This document shows positions 25,930 to 35,574 of a DNA stretch of 64,000 bases, in pieces; the first letter of the stretch is position 1; each line of letters begins with the position of its first letter. The translations under genes and the position numbers were made by a program. This DNA is from Weeksella massiliensis. GTDB taxonomy: Bacteria; Bacteroidota; Bacteroidia; Flavobacteriales; Weeksellaceae. The notes beneath the pieces were generated by a model that did no database searches, was not told the DNA's origin, and saw nothing but the letters and a program-made list of their open reading frames with translations. Where the stretch lies: assembly GCA_000751595.1 (NCBI GenBank), contig CCMH01000009.1:124001-188000 (forward strand), given 5' to 3'.

Positions 25930-27435
25930 TTAATCATTGAGAACTAACATTTTTTTTTTCATCGTACCCGTTTCTCTCAAACGAGTGTGCCAAGAGAAGG
26001 CTTCTTCTAAAATATGAGGAGTTTGTCCACCTCTTTCTTCACAAGCTCTTTCGTAGTACGACAATAATTCTTCTTTATACTCCGGATGCGCACAATTCTC
26101 GATAATTACTTTTGCTCTTTCTCGAGGAGCTAAACCACGTAAATCGGCCAAACCTTGTTCGGTTACAATAATATCTACATCGTGCTCACTATGGTCTACA
26201 TGCGTTACCATTGGGACAATGCTACTGATTTTTCCGTCTTTAGCGGTCGAAGAAGTAACGAAAATAGAAAGGTAAGTATTGCGAGCAAAATCACCCGAAC
26301 CGCCAATTCCGTTCATCATATTGGTACCGTTGACATGAGTAGAATTCACGTTTCCGTATATATCACATTCTAATGATGTATTGATTGCAATAACACCTAA
26401 ACGTCCGATAACTTCAGGCGAATTACTAATATTTTGCGGACGAAGAACAATTTTGTCTTTATAGTTATCGATATGATGAATCACACGATCGTAGCATTCT
26501 GGCGAAACCGTCATAGAAGAGGCTGAGGCAAAAACTAATTTCCCAGAATCGATTAAATCAAAAGTAGAATCTTGGAAAACTTCTGAGTACATCGTAAGAT
26601 TCTCAAAATCAGAATCGATCATCCCACCTAAAACTGCATTCGCAACTTTCCCGATTCCGCATTGCAATGGGCGAAGCGAATTATCTAATCGACCTTCTTT
26701 TACTTCATTTTCGAAAAAGCGAACAATGTTTTTTGCAATTGCTTCTGTTTGTTCGTCTGGTGGAGTTATATCGCCTGGCGCATCTTGAATATCTTGAAAA
26801 ACAATTGCTACAATTTTTTCAGGATCAACCTTTATTGTATCTGTCCCAATACGATCGCTTGCGTGACAAATATTGATGGGTTGTTTCTGATGATTATTTA
26901 CCGAATAAATATCATGAATGCCACGAATATTTTTTGGGATAGAGGTATTGATTTCTATTATCAACTGTTTGGCACTTTCTGCAATGGCTACATTATTCCC
27001 GATAGAAGTTGTTGGGACAAGGTGTCCATCTTCTAGAATTTCAGTAACCTCAAGAACTCCCACATCAATAGAGAAAGTTCCGCTCGATATCAATTCGGCA
27101 GTTTTGCTCAAATGTTGATCGATAAACAATACATTTCCGTTGTTTATTTCTTTGCGTAAATTTCTATCCACCTGAAAAGGTAATCGTTTGTGAAGCGCAT
27201 GATTGCGTGCAAGGGATCCGTCTGTATCGTGTCCTAAAGACGCTCCGGTTATCAGGGTGATTTTTATATCTTCTGTTTGGTTTCTATCAGCAAGCGCTTT
27301 CAAGACCACCTTCGAGTCGCCTCCGCGGGTAAAGCCACTGGAACCGACGATCATCTGGTCCGTAAAGATTTGGGCAGCTTCTTGGGCTGTCATCACCTTA
27401 GAACGCAGTTCGTTGTTGGGTATTCTCTCTATCAT
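25930..27435 (-). CDS. Acetyl-CoA hydrolase / succinate:acetate CoA-transferase family enzyme
   Basis: 501 aa, two-domain class I CoA-transferase. MIVGSSGFTRGGDSKVVLKALADR at the N-terminus, ECDIYGNVNSTHVNGTNMMNGIGGSGDFARN with the family glycine-rich loop, and VTEQGLADLRGLAPRERAKVIIENCAHP near the end. These match the AarC/ScpC/Ach1 group, which moves CoA between succinate, acetate and propionate; the exact pair is not decidable here. I chose the ATG at 27435, not a GTG six codons upstream. It is divergent from the AraC gene. Confidence 0.9.
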   Translation of the reverse strand: MIERIPNNELRSKVMTAQEAAQIFTDQMIVGSSGFTRGGDSKVVLKALADRNQTEDIKITLITGASLGHDTDGSLARNHALHKRLPFQVDRNLRKEINNGNVLFIDQHLSKTAELISSGTFSIDVGVLEVTEILEDGHLVPTTSIGNNVAIAESAKQLIIEINTSIPKNIRGIHDIYSVNNHQKQPINICHASDRIGTDTIKVDPEKIVAIVFQDIQDAPGDITPPDEQTEAIAKNIVRFFENEVKEGRLDNSLRPLQCGIGKVANAVLGGMIDSDFENLTMYSEVFQDSTFDLIDSGKLVFASASSMTVSPECYDRVIHHIDNYKDKIVLRPQNISNSPEVIGRLGVIAINTSLECDIYGNVNSTHVNGTNMMNGIGGSGDFARNTYLSIFVTSSTAKDGKISSIVPMVTHVDHSEHDVDIIVTEQGLADLRGLAPRERAKVIIENCAHPEYKEELLSYYERACEERGGQTPHILEEAFSWHTRLRETGTMKKKMLVLND

Positions 27436-27622
27436 ATTTGCGAATTTTTTCACCGTGTATTTCTGCTAAATACAAAAGTGATTACAAATTTCGTACAAAA
27501 ATATTCTAACATAAAATCATAAAATGCCATATATTTATCTTTTCAGGACATTTCTCTTGTGTATTTTGTACAATAAACTCAAATATATTCTTATCTTAGG
27601 CATCTCAAAAAAACGCAAAAGT

Positions 27623-28447
27623 ATGCTTAGCGAACAAAAACAATTTTTTACAACCCGTTACTATCTTACCGAAATCGACAAAGACCCAAGCTCGATTTTT
27701 TGTTATCATAACGAAATCAATGAGCCAGAAGTTGTCGAACATCAGCACGATAAAGGACAGTTTTTGTATTGCGAAGGTGGTATTGTCTATGTGACAATAG
27801 GAAAGGAGACGTATTATTTGCCGGCGCGTCATTTTATTTGGATTCCGCCCAATTTTGTACACAGTATTCATCCGAGTTCTCCACAAATCTTTATGCGTAA
27901 CTTGTATTTTCCGGTCAAAGAATCTGATCCAAGAGCGTTTTTTCATGAAGTGGGTATTTATCCGGCTTGTAATTTTCTGATGGAATTTATTCTTTTTTCG
28001 AAACAGTGGAGAGGCGATATTACCACAGAAGATCCTTCTTCGTTTACGATTGCTAATGCTTTCAAAGAGTTATTGCCCAAACTCAATAAAAATAGTCTGA
28101 AGTTATCGTTGCCTTATCCGACAGACGAACGTTTGCAAAAAGTAATTACGTATTTGAAGGATAAAATGGATAGTTCGATTACGATGAAAAAAATTTCGGA
28201 TGAATTTGGATTTAGTGAACGCTCGTTGTCACGACTTTTTCAGAAAGATGTAAAACTTACTTTTGTACAATACTTTACCATTTTACGGATGTTGAGAGCA
28301 CTAGAATTATTGATCGAAGATAAAAACTCGATCAGTGAAGTGGCCAATATGGTAGGATACAATAGTTTGCCAACGTTTAGTAATACTTTTCAGAAAGTTA
28401 TTGGCGTTAGACCCACCGATTATTCCAAGAAAAAGGATATCTTGTAA
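27623..28447 (+). CDS. AraC-family transcriptional regulator with cupin sensor domain
   Basis: 274 aa. N-terminal cupin (VVEHQHDKGQFLYCEGGIVYVTIGKETYYLPARHFIWIPPNFVHSIHP, His ligands visible) and C-terminal double helix-turn-helix (ITMKKISDEFGFSERSLSRLFQKD and ISEVANMVGYNSLPTFSNTFQKVIGVRPTDY). The longer reading frame upstream is unlikely; ATG 27623 begins the conserved part. It is divergent from the CoA-transferase gene and 2 nt ahead of an alpha/beta hydrolase gene, so either could be its target. Confidence 0.9.
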   Translation: MLSEQKQFFTTRYYLTEIDKDPSSIFCYHNEINEPEVVEHQHDKGQFLYCEGGIVYVTIGKETYYLPARHFIWIPPNFVHSIHPSSPQIFMRNLYFPVKESDPRAFFHEVGIYPACNFLMEFILFSKQWRGDITTEDPSSFTIANAFKELLPKLNKNSLKLSLPYPTDERLQKVITYLKDKMDSSITMKKISDEFGFSERSLSRLFQKDVKLTFVQYFTILRMLRALELLIEDKNSISEVANMVGYNSLPTFSNTFQKVIGVRPTDYSKKKDIL

Positions 28448-28449
28448 AC

Positions 28450-29118
28450 ATGAAAATTTATCATGTTAGTGGATTAGGTGCAAACGGAAAAGCTTTTTCG
28501 AGTTTGCAACTTCGTCCTGATTTCGAGTTGGTAGATTTACCTTGGTTATTGCCCGAATCGGATGACGAATCTTTGGCGCATTATGCAGAACGAATGTTAT
28601 CTCCTATCAATCAGAACGAGAAATTTATGTTGATGGGATTATCTTTTGGTGGGATCATTGTGCAAGAAATGAATCGTTTTATAGATCCAGAGCACAACTT
28701 TCTTATTTCGACCGTGAAAAATAGAGAAGAATTACCTCCATATATGCGTTGGTCTTCTCATCTAAACGCGCATCGGTTGATGCCTTTAGGCTTCATCAGT
28801 TCGAGTTCTTTTTTCTCGTACACAGTGATGCGAAAATTATATTATACCAAAAAAAGAGATTCTATAGACGATATTTTTCAGTACCGAAACAAAGCATATT
28901 TACGTTGGTCGATTCATAAAATTGTCCATTGGCAACATTCGCAGCAATACCGAGAAAACAATGTGACGCATATTCACGGCAATAGCGATATTGTTTTTCC
29001 TATTCAATATATCAAAAATCCGATTGTGATCGAAGGTGGAACGCACATTATGGTTCGACAAAAACCTAAAAAAGTAAGTGCCGTAATCAATGGAGTTTTA
29101 GATGATTATTTGGATTAA
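28450..29118 (+). CDS. Small alpha/beta hydrolase
   Basis: 222 aa. It starts MKIYHVSGLGANGKAFSSL (oxyanion region), has the nucleophile elbow GLSFGG (Ser) and a late His in EGGTHIMV. There is no lid domain. The substrate is unknown. It is cotranscribed with the AraC regulator (2-nt gap), and its end overlaps the convergent truB stop by 4 nt, so no terminator fits between them. Confidence 0.8.
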   Translation: MKIYHVSGLGANGKAFSSLQLRPDFELVDLPWLLPESDDESLAHYAERMLSPINQNEKFMLMGLSFGGIIVQEMNRFIDPEHNFLISTVKNREELPPYMRWSSHLNAHRLMPLGFISSSSFFSYTVMRKLYYTKKRDSIDDIFQYRNKAYLRWSIHKIVHWQHSQQYRENNVTHIHGNSDIVFPIQYIKNPIVIEGGTHIMVRQKPKKVSAVINGVLDDYLD

Positions 29119-29807
29119 TTTTCGGTATTTGGGATGAGATTCAGCACCGAGTTGTCGGCATCTTTCAACGCATAATCGCCTATTTTTGTTCGGCAAAGCG
29201 CAGTTAAATATCCTCCTACCTGAAGACTTTTACCAAAATCAAAAGCCAAAGATCGTATGTAGGTTCCTTTGCTACAAGCAACCTCGAAATCGACAAAGGG
29301 CAACTCGATTCGAGTAATTTTGAAAGATGAAATTTCTATTTTTCTCGGCTCGATTTCGATTGTTTCTCCAGCTCGAGCGATTTCATACAAACGTTTTCCA
29401 TCTTTTTTTATCGCCGAATGCATAGGCGGAATCTGATCTATTTTCCCAACAAATTGTTTCGTTGCTTTATGGATTTTTTCTTCGGTAAGATGTTCAATCG
29501 AAAAATGATGATCTTCTTCCGATTCTAAATCATAAGTCGGCGTAGTTGCATCGAGTTTTATTGTGCCGGTGTACGTTTTATGTTGTGCCTGAATTTGATC
29601 GATTTGTTTGGTCATTTTTCCGCAACAAACAATCAATAATCCCGTAGCTTTCGGATCTAAAGTTCCGGCATGTCCTACCTTAATTTTTTTCAATTGATAG
29701 GTTTTTCTAAGATTCCAGCGAATTTTATTCACCACATCAAAGGAAGTCCAATCCAATGGTTTATCGATCAAGAAAACTTGTCCGTTTTGTATCTCTTCAA
29801 CGGTCAT
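29115..29807 (-). CDS. truB: tRNA pseudouridine-55 synthase
   Basis: 230 aa. DKPLDWTSFDVVNKIRW and the catalytic motif VGHAGTLDPKATGLLIVCCGKMTK (Asp nucleophile), then GTYIRSLAFDFGK. It makes the universal pseudouridine in the T-loop of tRNA. It is shorter than E. coli TruB, lacking the C-terminal PUA domain, as usual for this group. Last gene of ftsX-DUF3098-uppP-truB; overlaps uppP by 4 nt. Confidence 0.95.
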   Translation of the reverse strand: MTVEEIQNGQVFLIDKPLDWTSFDVVNKIRWNLRKTYQLKKIKVGHAGTLDPKATGLLIVCCGKMTKQIDQIQAQHKTYTGTIKLDATTPTYDLESEEDHHFSIEHLTEEKIHKATKQFVGKIDQIPPMHSAIKKDGKRLYEIARAGETIEIEPRKIEISSFKITRIELPFVDFEVACSKGTYIRSLAFDFGKSLQVGGYLTALCRTKIGDYALKDADNSVLNLIPNTEN

Positions 29808-30682
29808 TTTTGGGTAGGATTATGAGTGTAATCAGTTTGAGGTACTTCGGGCGTGTTCTCTTTTTTAGGTTGATTCCAGAAGTAAATCAACAACACAACT
29901 CCGATAATGATACGATACCACCCCCATACTTTGAAACCATATTTGGTAAGGAAAGCGATGAATGTTTTTACGGCGATTAGAGCAACAACAAACGCGATAA
30001 TATTTCCTAACGCAAAAAGCATGATATGATGATTGTCTTGTAGAATCATTTCGTAGCCCTTCATTTCGTTGGCAGTTCCTTTTCCCCAAGTTTTTACGAA
30101 GATTGAATAAACGGTAACGGCTAACATGGTTGGGACGGCTAAGAAGAATGAAAATTCTGCGGCTGCTTTTCTACTCAACCCTTGGGTCATTCCACCGATG
30201 ATAGAGGCGGCAGAACGGCTGGTGCCTGGCATCATGGCGAGGCATTGCCAAAAACCAATGATGAAGGCTTTTTTGAAAGAGATTTCTTTTTCGTCGAGTA
30301 CTTTTGGGTTTTTAAACCATTTGTCGCAAAAAATAAGCACTACACCTCCGATAACTAAAACAGTCGAAATGGCAATTTGGTTACCGAGAACAGCTTCTAT
30401 TTTATCATCAAAAAGATACCCCAAAATAAGTGCAGGGATAACAGCGATGATTAATTTTAGGTAGAAATTGAAGTTTGAGAAATCGAAAAACTTTTTCCAA
30501 TACAAAACAACAATTGAAAGGATGGCTCCAAATTGTATCGAAACCTGAAACATTTTCAGGAATTCACTTTCTTCTAAGCCTAATAAAGCGGCGGTGAAGC
30601 CCATGTGGGCGGTAGAAGAAATAGGTAAATATTCGGTAAGGCCTTCTATTATTGCAATAATGATGGCTTCTAAAGTATTCAT
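29804..30682 (-). CDS. uppP: Undecaprenyl-diphosphate phosphatase
   Basis: 292 aa polytopic membrane protein (BacA/UppP) that recycles the lipid carrier for peptidoglycan and O-antigen. Motifs: AIIEGLTEYLPISSTAHM (Glu-rich active site) and MPGTSRSAASIIGGMTQGLSR. Note PISSTAHM where most family members have PISSTGHL. Overlaps truB by 4 nt and follows DUF3098 by 10 nt. Confidence 0.95.
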   Translation of the reverse strand: MNTLEAIIIAIIEGLTEYLPISSTAHMGFTAALLGLEESEFLKMFQVSIQFGAILSIVVLYWKKFFDFSNFNFYLKLIIAVIPALILGYLFDDKIEAVLGNQIAISTVLVIGGVVLIFCDKWFKNPKVLDEKEISFKKAFIIGFWQCLAMMPGTSRSAASIIGGMTQGLSRKAAAEFSFFLAVPTMLAVTVYSIFVKTWGKGTANEMKGYEMILQDNHHIMLFALGNIIAFVVALIAVKTFIAFLTKYGFKVWGWYRIIIGVVLLIYFWNQPKKENTPEVPQTDYTHNPTQK

Positions 30683-30692
30683 AGAATGGTAA

Positions 30693-30995
30693 TTATTCGT
30701 TGTCTTTTGATGGGGTTAAAATGGCGTAGGCTTCGAGTACAAAACCAAAAATGATGAGAATAGGAGCTAATCTTATTCGGGTAAATGAATAGATATCTTC
30801 GTTCCAATACGTTGGGTCGTAGGTTCCATCTGGTCTTGTATTGGCATCGTGTCCGGTCATTAGAAAAAAACCGAGAATGATGCATGCCATACCGATTCCC
30901 ATGAAAAGGTAATTTCTTTTACCGAATAAAAAGGGTGTGTTTTGCTTTTTGTCCGGTTGATAAATTTTTGTGTCTTTATAGGTTTTAAAGGCCAT
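30693..30995 (-). CDS. DUF3098 membrane protein
   Basis: 100 aa from the ATG at 30995 (a longer frame upstream overlaps ftsX and is unlikely). Two transmembrane helices (NYLFMGIGMACIILGFFLMTG and RIRLAPILIIFGFVLEAYAIL) are separated by a loop with GTYDPTYWNEDIYSFTR. It always sits between ftsX and uppP in Flavobacteriia; function unknown. Confidence 0.85.
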   Translation of the reverse strand: MAFKTYKDTKIYQPDKKQNTPFLFGKRNYLFMGIGMACIILGFFLMTGHDANTRPDGTYDPTYWNEDIYSFTRIRLAPILIIFGFVLEAYAILTPSKDNE

Positions 30996-31012
30996 AAGTC
31001 CTGTATAATGTC

Positions 31013-31903
31013 TTAATATAATTGATCTGTTTTTAGACGTAAATATCTCCAAGAAGCGAAAAGCGTACTCAAGACAGCGATGATCATACCAAGGCCGATC
31101 AAGAGAATAATCAAGAAGGTGTATTTATCGTTCCATAAGGCATAGTTCACGGTGTTGGCGAAATAATACCACAATCCACCCAAAATAAGAATTGCGATCG
31201 TTGCACCGATTAGACCCAAAACAGCACTTTCTAATAAAAAAGGTGCGATAATGAAACGTCTACGTGCTCCTACCAATTGCATGGTTTTGATACTGAAGCG
31301 TTTGGCGTAAATTTTCAGTCGTAACGAGTTGTTGATGAGAATAATAACGATGAGCAAGAAAACGCCTGCAAAGGCCATCAACCAAAAGGTTATTTTATCG
31401 ATACTATTGTACACCTGCACCATGAGTTGATCGTCGTTCACGACTTCGTCTATGATAGGATTGTTTTGGATTATGGATTTGATGCTATCGATTTTCGATG
31501 GATCGACATAATCGGGTTTGAGGGTGATTTGGACCGAAGCCGGATAGATATTTTCTTCGAACAAAGAAGTATCGTCGATGCCTAATTCTTGTTTGGCAAT
31601 TTTTGATGCATCTTCTTTACTGATGTACTTGGTAGATTCTACAAAAACATGCTGTGTTTTTAGCGAATCGATGTAGTTGGCTTGGTTTTCTAATTCTTTA
31701 TCTTGTTGCTTGGCGTCGTACTCATTCTTAAAAAAGGCTTCTAATTTTAGCTCTCTTTTAATATATTCAGCATAACTTTGAGCATTGATAATAATCAGAC
31801 CAAAAATTCCTAAAAGAAATAAGACCAAAGAGATACTAATTACTACAGTAAAGTTGGAAGATCGAAGTCTTCTCTTTTCGAATTTCTCGTTCGTTTTTGA
31901 CAT
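31013..31903 (-). CDS. ftsX: Cell-division ABC-transporter permease FtsX
   Basis: 296 aa from ATG 31903 (MSKTNEKFEKRRLRSSNF), the normal family start; the longer open frame is spurious. One N-terminal helix, a large periplasmic domain (about 55-165), then three helices with KTMQLVGARRRFIIAPFLLESAVLGLIGA, the FtsX/MacB-type coupling region. With FtsE it activates cell-wall hydrolases at division. ftsE is not in the window. It is divergent from ksgA. Confidence 0.93.
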   Translation of the reverse strand: MSKTNEKFEKRRLRSSNFTVVISISLVLFLLGIFGLIIINAQSYAEYIKRELKLEAFFKNEYDAKQQDKELENQANYIDSLKTQHVFVESTKYISKEDASKIAKQELGIDDTSLFEENIYPASVQITLKPDYVDPSKIDSIKSIIQNNPIIDEVVNDDQLMVQVYNSIDKITFWLMAFAGVFLLIVIILINNSLRLKIYAKRFSIKTMQLVGARRRFIIAPFLLESAVLGLIGATIAILILGGLWYYFANTVNYALWNDKYTFLIILLIGLGMIIAVLSTLFASWRYLRLKTDQLY

Positions 31904-31999
31904 TTGGGTTATTTTTGGGGCTAAGATAAAAAAAACTTGATTGCAAAGAAAAGATACAACCAAGAAGTTGGTTAAACATATCATAAAATTATAGAAAAT

Positions 32000-32764
32000 T
32001 TGAAAGTAAGAGCAAAAAAACATTTAGGTCAACATTTTCTTAACGATGAGCAAGTGGCACAAAAAATTGCCGAAGGGCTTACGTGGGACAATTATCAACA
32101 AGTGTTAGAGATTGGTCCTGGTATGGGTGTGTTAACCAAATATATATTACAAGCAAAGAAAAAAATATCAGTTGTAGAAATCGATACCGAATCGGTTGCG
32201 TATCTCGAAGAGAACTATGTGCCCTTTTATCCAGATTTGGGTATTTATGAAGAAGATTTCTTGAAGATGGATTTTAGTCGTTTCACAGACGATTTGGCTA
32301 TTTTAGGGAACTTTCCGTACAATATTTCTTCGCAGATTATTTTCAAGGTATTAGAAGAAAAAAATAAAGTACCCGAAGTGGTAGGTATGTTTCAGAAAGA
32401 AGTTGCAGAGCGTATTGCTGCACCAAAAGGCAGTAAAGTTTATGGCATACTTTCTGTGTTAGCACAAGCTTTCTATCAAGTAGATTATCTATTTACGGTG
32501 AGCGAAAACGTGTTTACCCCTCCACCAAAAGTAAAATCTGGCGTCATTCGGATGAAGCGTTACCGAACAACTTTACCCGAAGTGGATGAGAAACTTTTCT
32601 TTACTGTGGTGAAAACCGCTTTCAATCAACGGCGAAAAACTTTGCGCAATGCACTAAAATCTTTAGGCATTCCAGATTCGATGAAAGAAGAGGAGTTGCT
32701 TAATTTACGAGCCGAACAACTAAGTGTAGATGATTTTCTTGAACTAACTAAAAGAATGATGTAA
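32000..32764 (+). CDS. ksgA: 16S rRNA (adenine1518/1519-N6)-dimethyltransferase
   Basis: 254 aa. [23 protein letters not shown] at the very N-terminus, SAM site [15 protein letters not shown], and the catalytic [11 protein letters not shown] (NxxY). [15 protein letters not shown] at the C-terminus is the family mark. The conserved start has no ATG; the frame opens with TTG at 32000 at exactly the expected residue, so I read a TTG initiation codon. mgtE follows 4 nt later. Confidence 0.95.
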   Translation: MKVRAKKHLGQHFLNDEQVAQKIAEGLTWDNYQQVLEIGPGMGVLTKYILQAKKKISVVEIDTESVAYLEENYVPFYPDLGIYEEDFLKMDFSRFTDDLAILGNFPYNISSQIIFKVLEEKNKVPEVVGMFQKEVAERIAAPKGSKVYGILSVLAQAFYQVDYLFTVSENVFTPPPKVKSGVIRMKRYRTTLPEVDEKLFFTVVKTAFNQRRKTLRNALKSLGIPDSMKEEELLNLRAEQLSVDDFLELTKRMM

Positions 32765-32768
32765 ACCT

Positions 32769-34127
32769 ATGAACGAAGAAATTACAAAAGAACATATCAC
32801 TGATCTTATAGCCGATATAAAAGACCGCAACGGACGAGCGGTGAAATCGCTAATTGGCGATTTGCACCCGGCAGATATTGCCGAAGTCATGAGCGAATTA
32901 TCTGTTGAGGAACAATCTTTTGTTATTGATTTGTTGGATAATGAAATCTCGGCAGATGTCCTCTTGGAACTCGAAGAAGAGGATCGGAAAAAAATCCTGA
33001 AAACTTTCTCAGCAAAAGAAATTGCAGAAGAAGTGATCAACGAAATGGATACCGATGACGCGGCCGACGTTATTAGCGAATTATCCGACCGTAAGAAAGT
33101 AGAAGTTATTTCGCAGATTGAAGACCCCGAACACGCCAAAGAAATTGTCGAACTCCTCAAGTACGACGAAGATACGGCGGGGGGTCTGATGGGAAAAGAA
33201 TACATCAAAGTCTACAAAGATTGGTCGATCATTACTGCGGTGAAACAAATGCGTCGGCAAGCAGAAGAAATGGAAGAGGTTTTTTCTATTTATGTTGTTG
33301 ATGAAGATGAACGTTTGTTAGGAATTTTGAGTTTGAAGAAACTCTTAACAACCTCGGCAAATACCAAGATAGAAGATGTTTTCAACGATAAGATTCAATA
33401 CGTAAATACTTTTACAACTGATGTGGAGGTGGCAAATGTCATTACCAAATACGACTTGTACGAGGTGCCTGTTGTCGATGAGTTGATGCGACTTGTTGGG
33501 GTAATTACGGTCGATGATGTGATTGATGTTATCCGCGAAGAAGCCGAAGAAAACTACCAATTAGCAGCAGGGATTACCCAAAACGTAGATACCGATGACT
33601 CGATTTGGCGTTTGACACGTGCACGTATTCCGTGGTTGTTGATCGGGATGTTTGGGGGGATAGGAGCTGCAGGAATCATGAATGGTTTAAGTGACGAATT
33701 GGCTCAATACACTATTCTCCTAACCTTTGTGCCTTTGATACAATCTACTGCCGGAAATGTTGGTATACAATCTTCTGCGATTGTCGTACAGAGTTTGGCT
33801 AACGGATCACTAAAAAATAGCAATGTTCTTAAGTTGTTAGGAAAAGAATTTTTACTCGGGTTACTCAACGGACTCATCATTGCGATGGTGGTACTATCGA
33901 TCAGTCATTTTGTTTTTGGGACGAGTTATAAAATCTCCCTAACCATTTGCTTGGCGCTGATAACCGTAATTATTAATGCTGCAATTATTGGGACATTTAT
34001 CCCGACTTTATTGCATAAACGCGGAATGGATCCTGCTGTTTCTACCGGACCTTTCATCACGACAAGTAACGATATTTTAGGTGTTTTTATCTATTTTATG
34101 ATTGCAAAAATGATTTTAGGTTTTTAA
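32769..34127 (+). CDS. mgtE: Magnesium transporter MgtE
   Basis: 452 aa. N-terminal alpha-superhelical domain (DLHPADIAEVMSELSVEEQ, acidic), two CBS domains (about 135-255; VTVDDVIDVIREEAEENYQ), then five transmembrane helices with ARIPWLLIGMFGGIGAAGIM, VPLIQSTAGNVGIQSSAIVVQSLANG (pore and Mg site) and DPAVSTGPFITTSNDILGVFIYF. It is a Mg2+-gated channel of the inner membrane. Cotranscribed with ksgA. Confidence 0.96.
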   Translation: MNEEITKEHITDLIADIKDRNGRAVKSLIGDLHPADIAEVMSELSVEEQSFVIDLLDNEISADVLLELEEEDRKKILKTFSAKEIAEEVINEMDTDDAADVISELSDRKKVEVISQIEDPEHAKEIVELLKYDEDTAGGLMGKEYIKVYKDWSIITAVKQMRRQAEEMEEVFSIYVVDEDERLLGILSLKKLLTTSANTKIEDVFNDKIQYVNTFTTDVEVANVITKYDLYEVPVVDELMRLVGVITVDDVIDVIREEAEENYQLAAGITQNVDTDDSIWRLTRARIPWLLIGMFGGIGAAGIMNGLSDELAQYTILLTFVPLIQSTAGNVGIQSSAIVVQSLANGSLKNSNVLKLLGKEFLLGLLNGLIIAMVVLSISHFVFGTSYKISLTICLALITVIINAAIIGTFIPTLLHKRGMDPAVSTGPFITTSNDILGVFIYFMIAKMILGF

Positions 34128-34170
34128 GAATTTTTCGCTAAGAAAATATTAAATAATAAGATATAGGAAG

Positions 34171-34192
34171 AAGTCTACAGAAATGTAGACTT
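34171..34192 (+). terminator. Intrinsic terminator of ksgA-mgtE
   Basis: AAGTCTACA-GAAA-TGTAGACTT with a run of seven T. Confidence 0.85.
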
Positions 34193-34269
34193 TTTTTGGA
34201 TAGTTAGCAAGTGTGTTTTTTCAATAATATATCCCTTTAGATTTATTTGTTTGCTAATTAATTAGAATA

Positions 34270-35421
34270 TTACTTTTTTAGGATAATGGTAAATTCCGTT
34301 CCTTTTTCTTTAGACGAATGTTCGATATAGATTTTGCCTTTGTGGTAATCTTCTATAATTCGTTTGGCAAGCGATAAACCAAGTCCCCAACCTCTTTTTT
34401 TGGTGGTGAAACCAGGCTCGAAAATTTTCTTTTGTAATTTTTTTGGGATGCCAGGTCCGGTATCTTGCAAACTAATCACTACCGCATCTTCGCGATCAGT
34501 AAGATACAAGCCAATCAGGCCTTTGTTTTCCATAGCGTCGGCAGCATTTTTCATAAGGTTCTCAAGCACCCAACTGAAAAGTGGTTCGCTGAGGTTGAGG
34601 AGAATTTCGTCATCGGTCGTATGAAATTTAAACTCGATATTGCGGGATAGTCGGTTGCGTAAATAGTCCATTGTTTTTCTAGAAACATCAACAACGTTGC
34701 TTGTTTTTAGTTCGGTAGAAGAGCCGATTTTCGAGAAACGTTCGGCGATCTGATTCAGTCGGTAGACATCTTTTTCTATTTCGATTACCGAGGTTTGGTT
34801 GATAGCTTCGAGTTTCAATAATTCTATCCAACCCATCAAAGAAGAAAGAGGCGTCCCAATCTGATGCGCAGTTTCCTTTGCCATTCCTGCCCATAAAAAA
34901 CTTTTTTCGGTTTCTCTCAACGTCTTGAAATACCAATAACTGAAGAAAATAAATAAGCTAATCAAGCAAATAAGGATTAGTGGATAATATTGTAATTGAT
35001 TAAGCAAGGCCGAGTTTTCGTAATAAATATAATTTTTTCCGGTTGGTAAAATAATTTCAATTGCTTCATGCGATTTGCGTAAGTTCTTGAGGTATTTGGC
35101 AAGTTTTTTATCGTTCTCGTTGATTTTGGTAGGAACATTTTTGGTTTCGAGAATTTCATAATCCTGATCGACCAAAATAACCGGAATCGAAGTGTTGTTT
35201 TCGACAATCTTGAAAAGAAACTCTTGCACATTAGAATCAATAAAATCTGTGCCGCCGAGGATTTCGAGCGCTTTGGCATAGGATTCTACCTTTTGCTTTT
35301 CTTCCAACTTCAGTTTGTTCACAAATCGTGTACTCATGTAGAGCGTCCCACCAAAGAGAAGGCAGATAAAAAGAAAAAACAACCAACGGTTAAAAGGAGT
35401 GTTTTGAAAGAAATTCTTCAT
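34270..35421 (-). CDS. Sensor histidine kinase
   Basis: 383 aa. Two transmembrane helices (about 12-30 and 146-166) bracket a periplasmic sensor domain of about 115 residues. The H-box is MAKETAHQIGTPLSSLMGW (His186), N-box VLENLMKNAADAM, G-boxes DTGPGIPKKLQKKIFEPGFTTKKRGWGLGLSLAKRI. No response regulator gene is adjacent, so it is an orphan here; pairing with PorX cannot be claimed from sequence. It is a single-gene unit divergent from sucA. Confidence 0.9.
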   Translation of the reverse strand: MKNFFQNTPFNRWLFFLFICLLFGGTLYMSTRFVNKLKLEEKQKVESYAKALEILGGTDFIDSNVQEFLFKIVENNTSIPVILVDQDYEILETKNVPTKINENDKKLAKYLKNLRKSHEAIEIILPTGKNYIYYENSALLNQLQYYPLILICLISLFIFFSYWYFKTLRETEKSFLWAGMAKETAHQIGTPLSSLMGWIELLKLEAINQTSVIEIEKDVYRLNQIAERFSKIGSSTELKTSNVVDVSRKTMDYLRNRLSRNIEFKFHTTDDEILLNLSEPLFSWVLENLMKNAADAMENKGLIGLYLTDREDAVVISLQDTGPGIPKKLQKKIFEPGFTTKKRGWGLGLSLAKRIIEDYHKGKIYIEHSSKEKGTEFTIILKK

Positions 35422-35538
35422 TAAAAGTTGAAAATAGCTAAATTATTTCTTCAAAAATAAAGGTTTTATTTGAATGTTTGTTTTCATAACAAACGTTAAA
35501 AATGATAAATGTAATTTTTTTAAATGTTGAATAAACCC

Positions 35539-35546
35539 TATTTTTG
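35539..35546 (+). promoter_or_regulatory. -7 box TATTTTTG for sucA-sucB
   Basis: TAnnTTTG match 28 nt before the chosen sucA ATG at 35575; it lies inside the longer open frame, which is therefore not used. Confidence 0.55.
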
Positions 35547-35574
35547 TAACTCAATCTCACAGAGAGTAGTTTTT

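Noticed and set aside
26749-27036. Overlapping plus-strand frames opposite the CoA-transferase gene
   Set aside because: Several overlapping frames in different phases, none with a promoter or recognisable product; the minus-strand gene has family motifs throughout.
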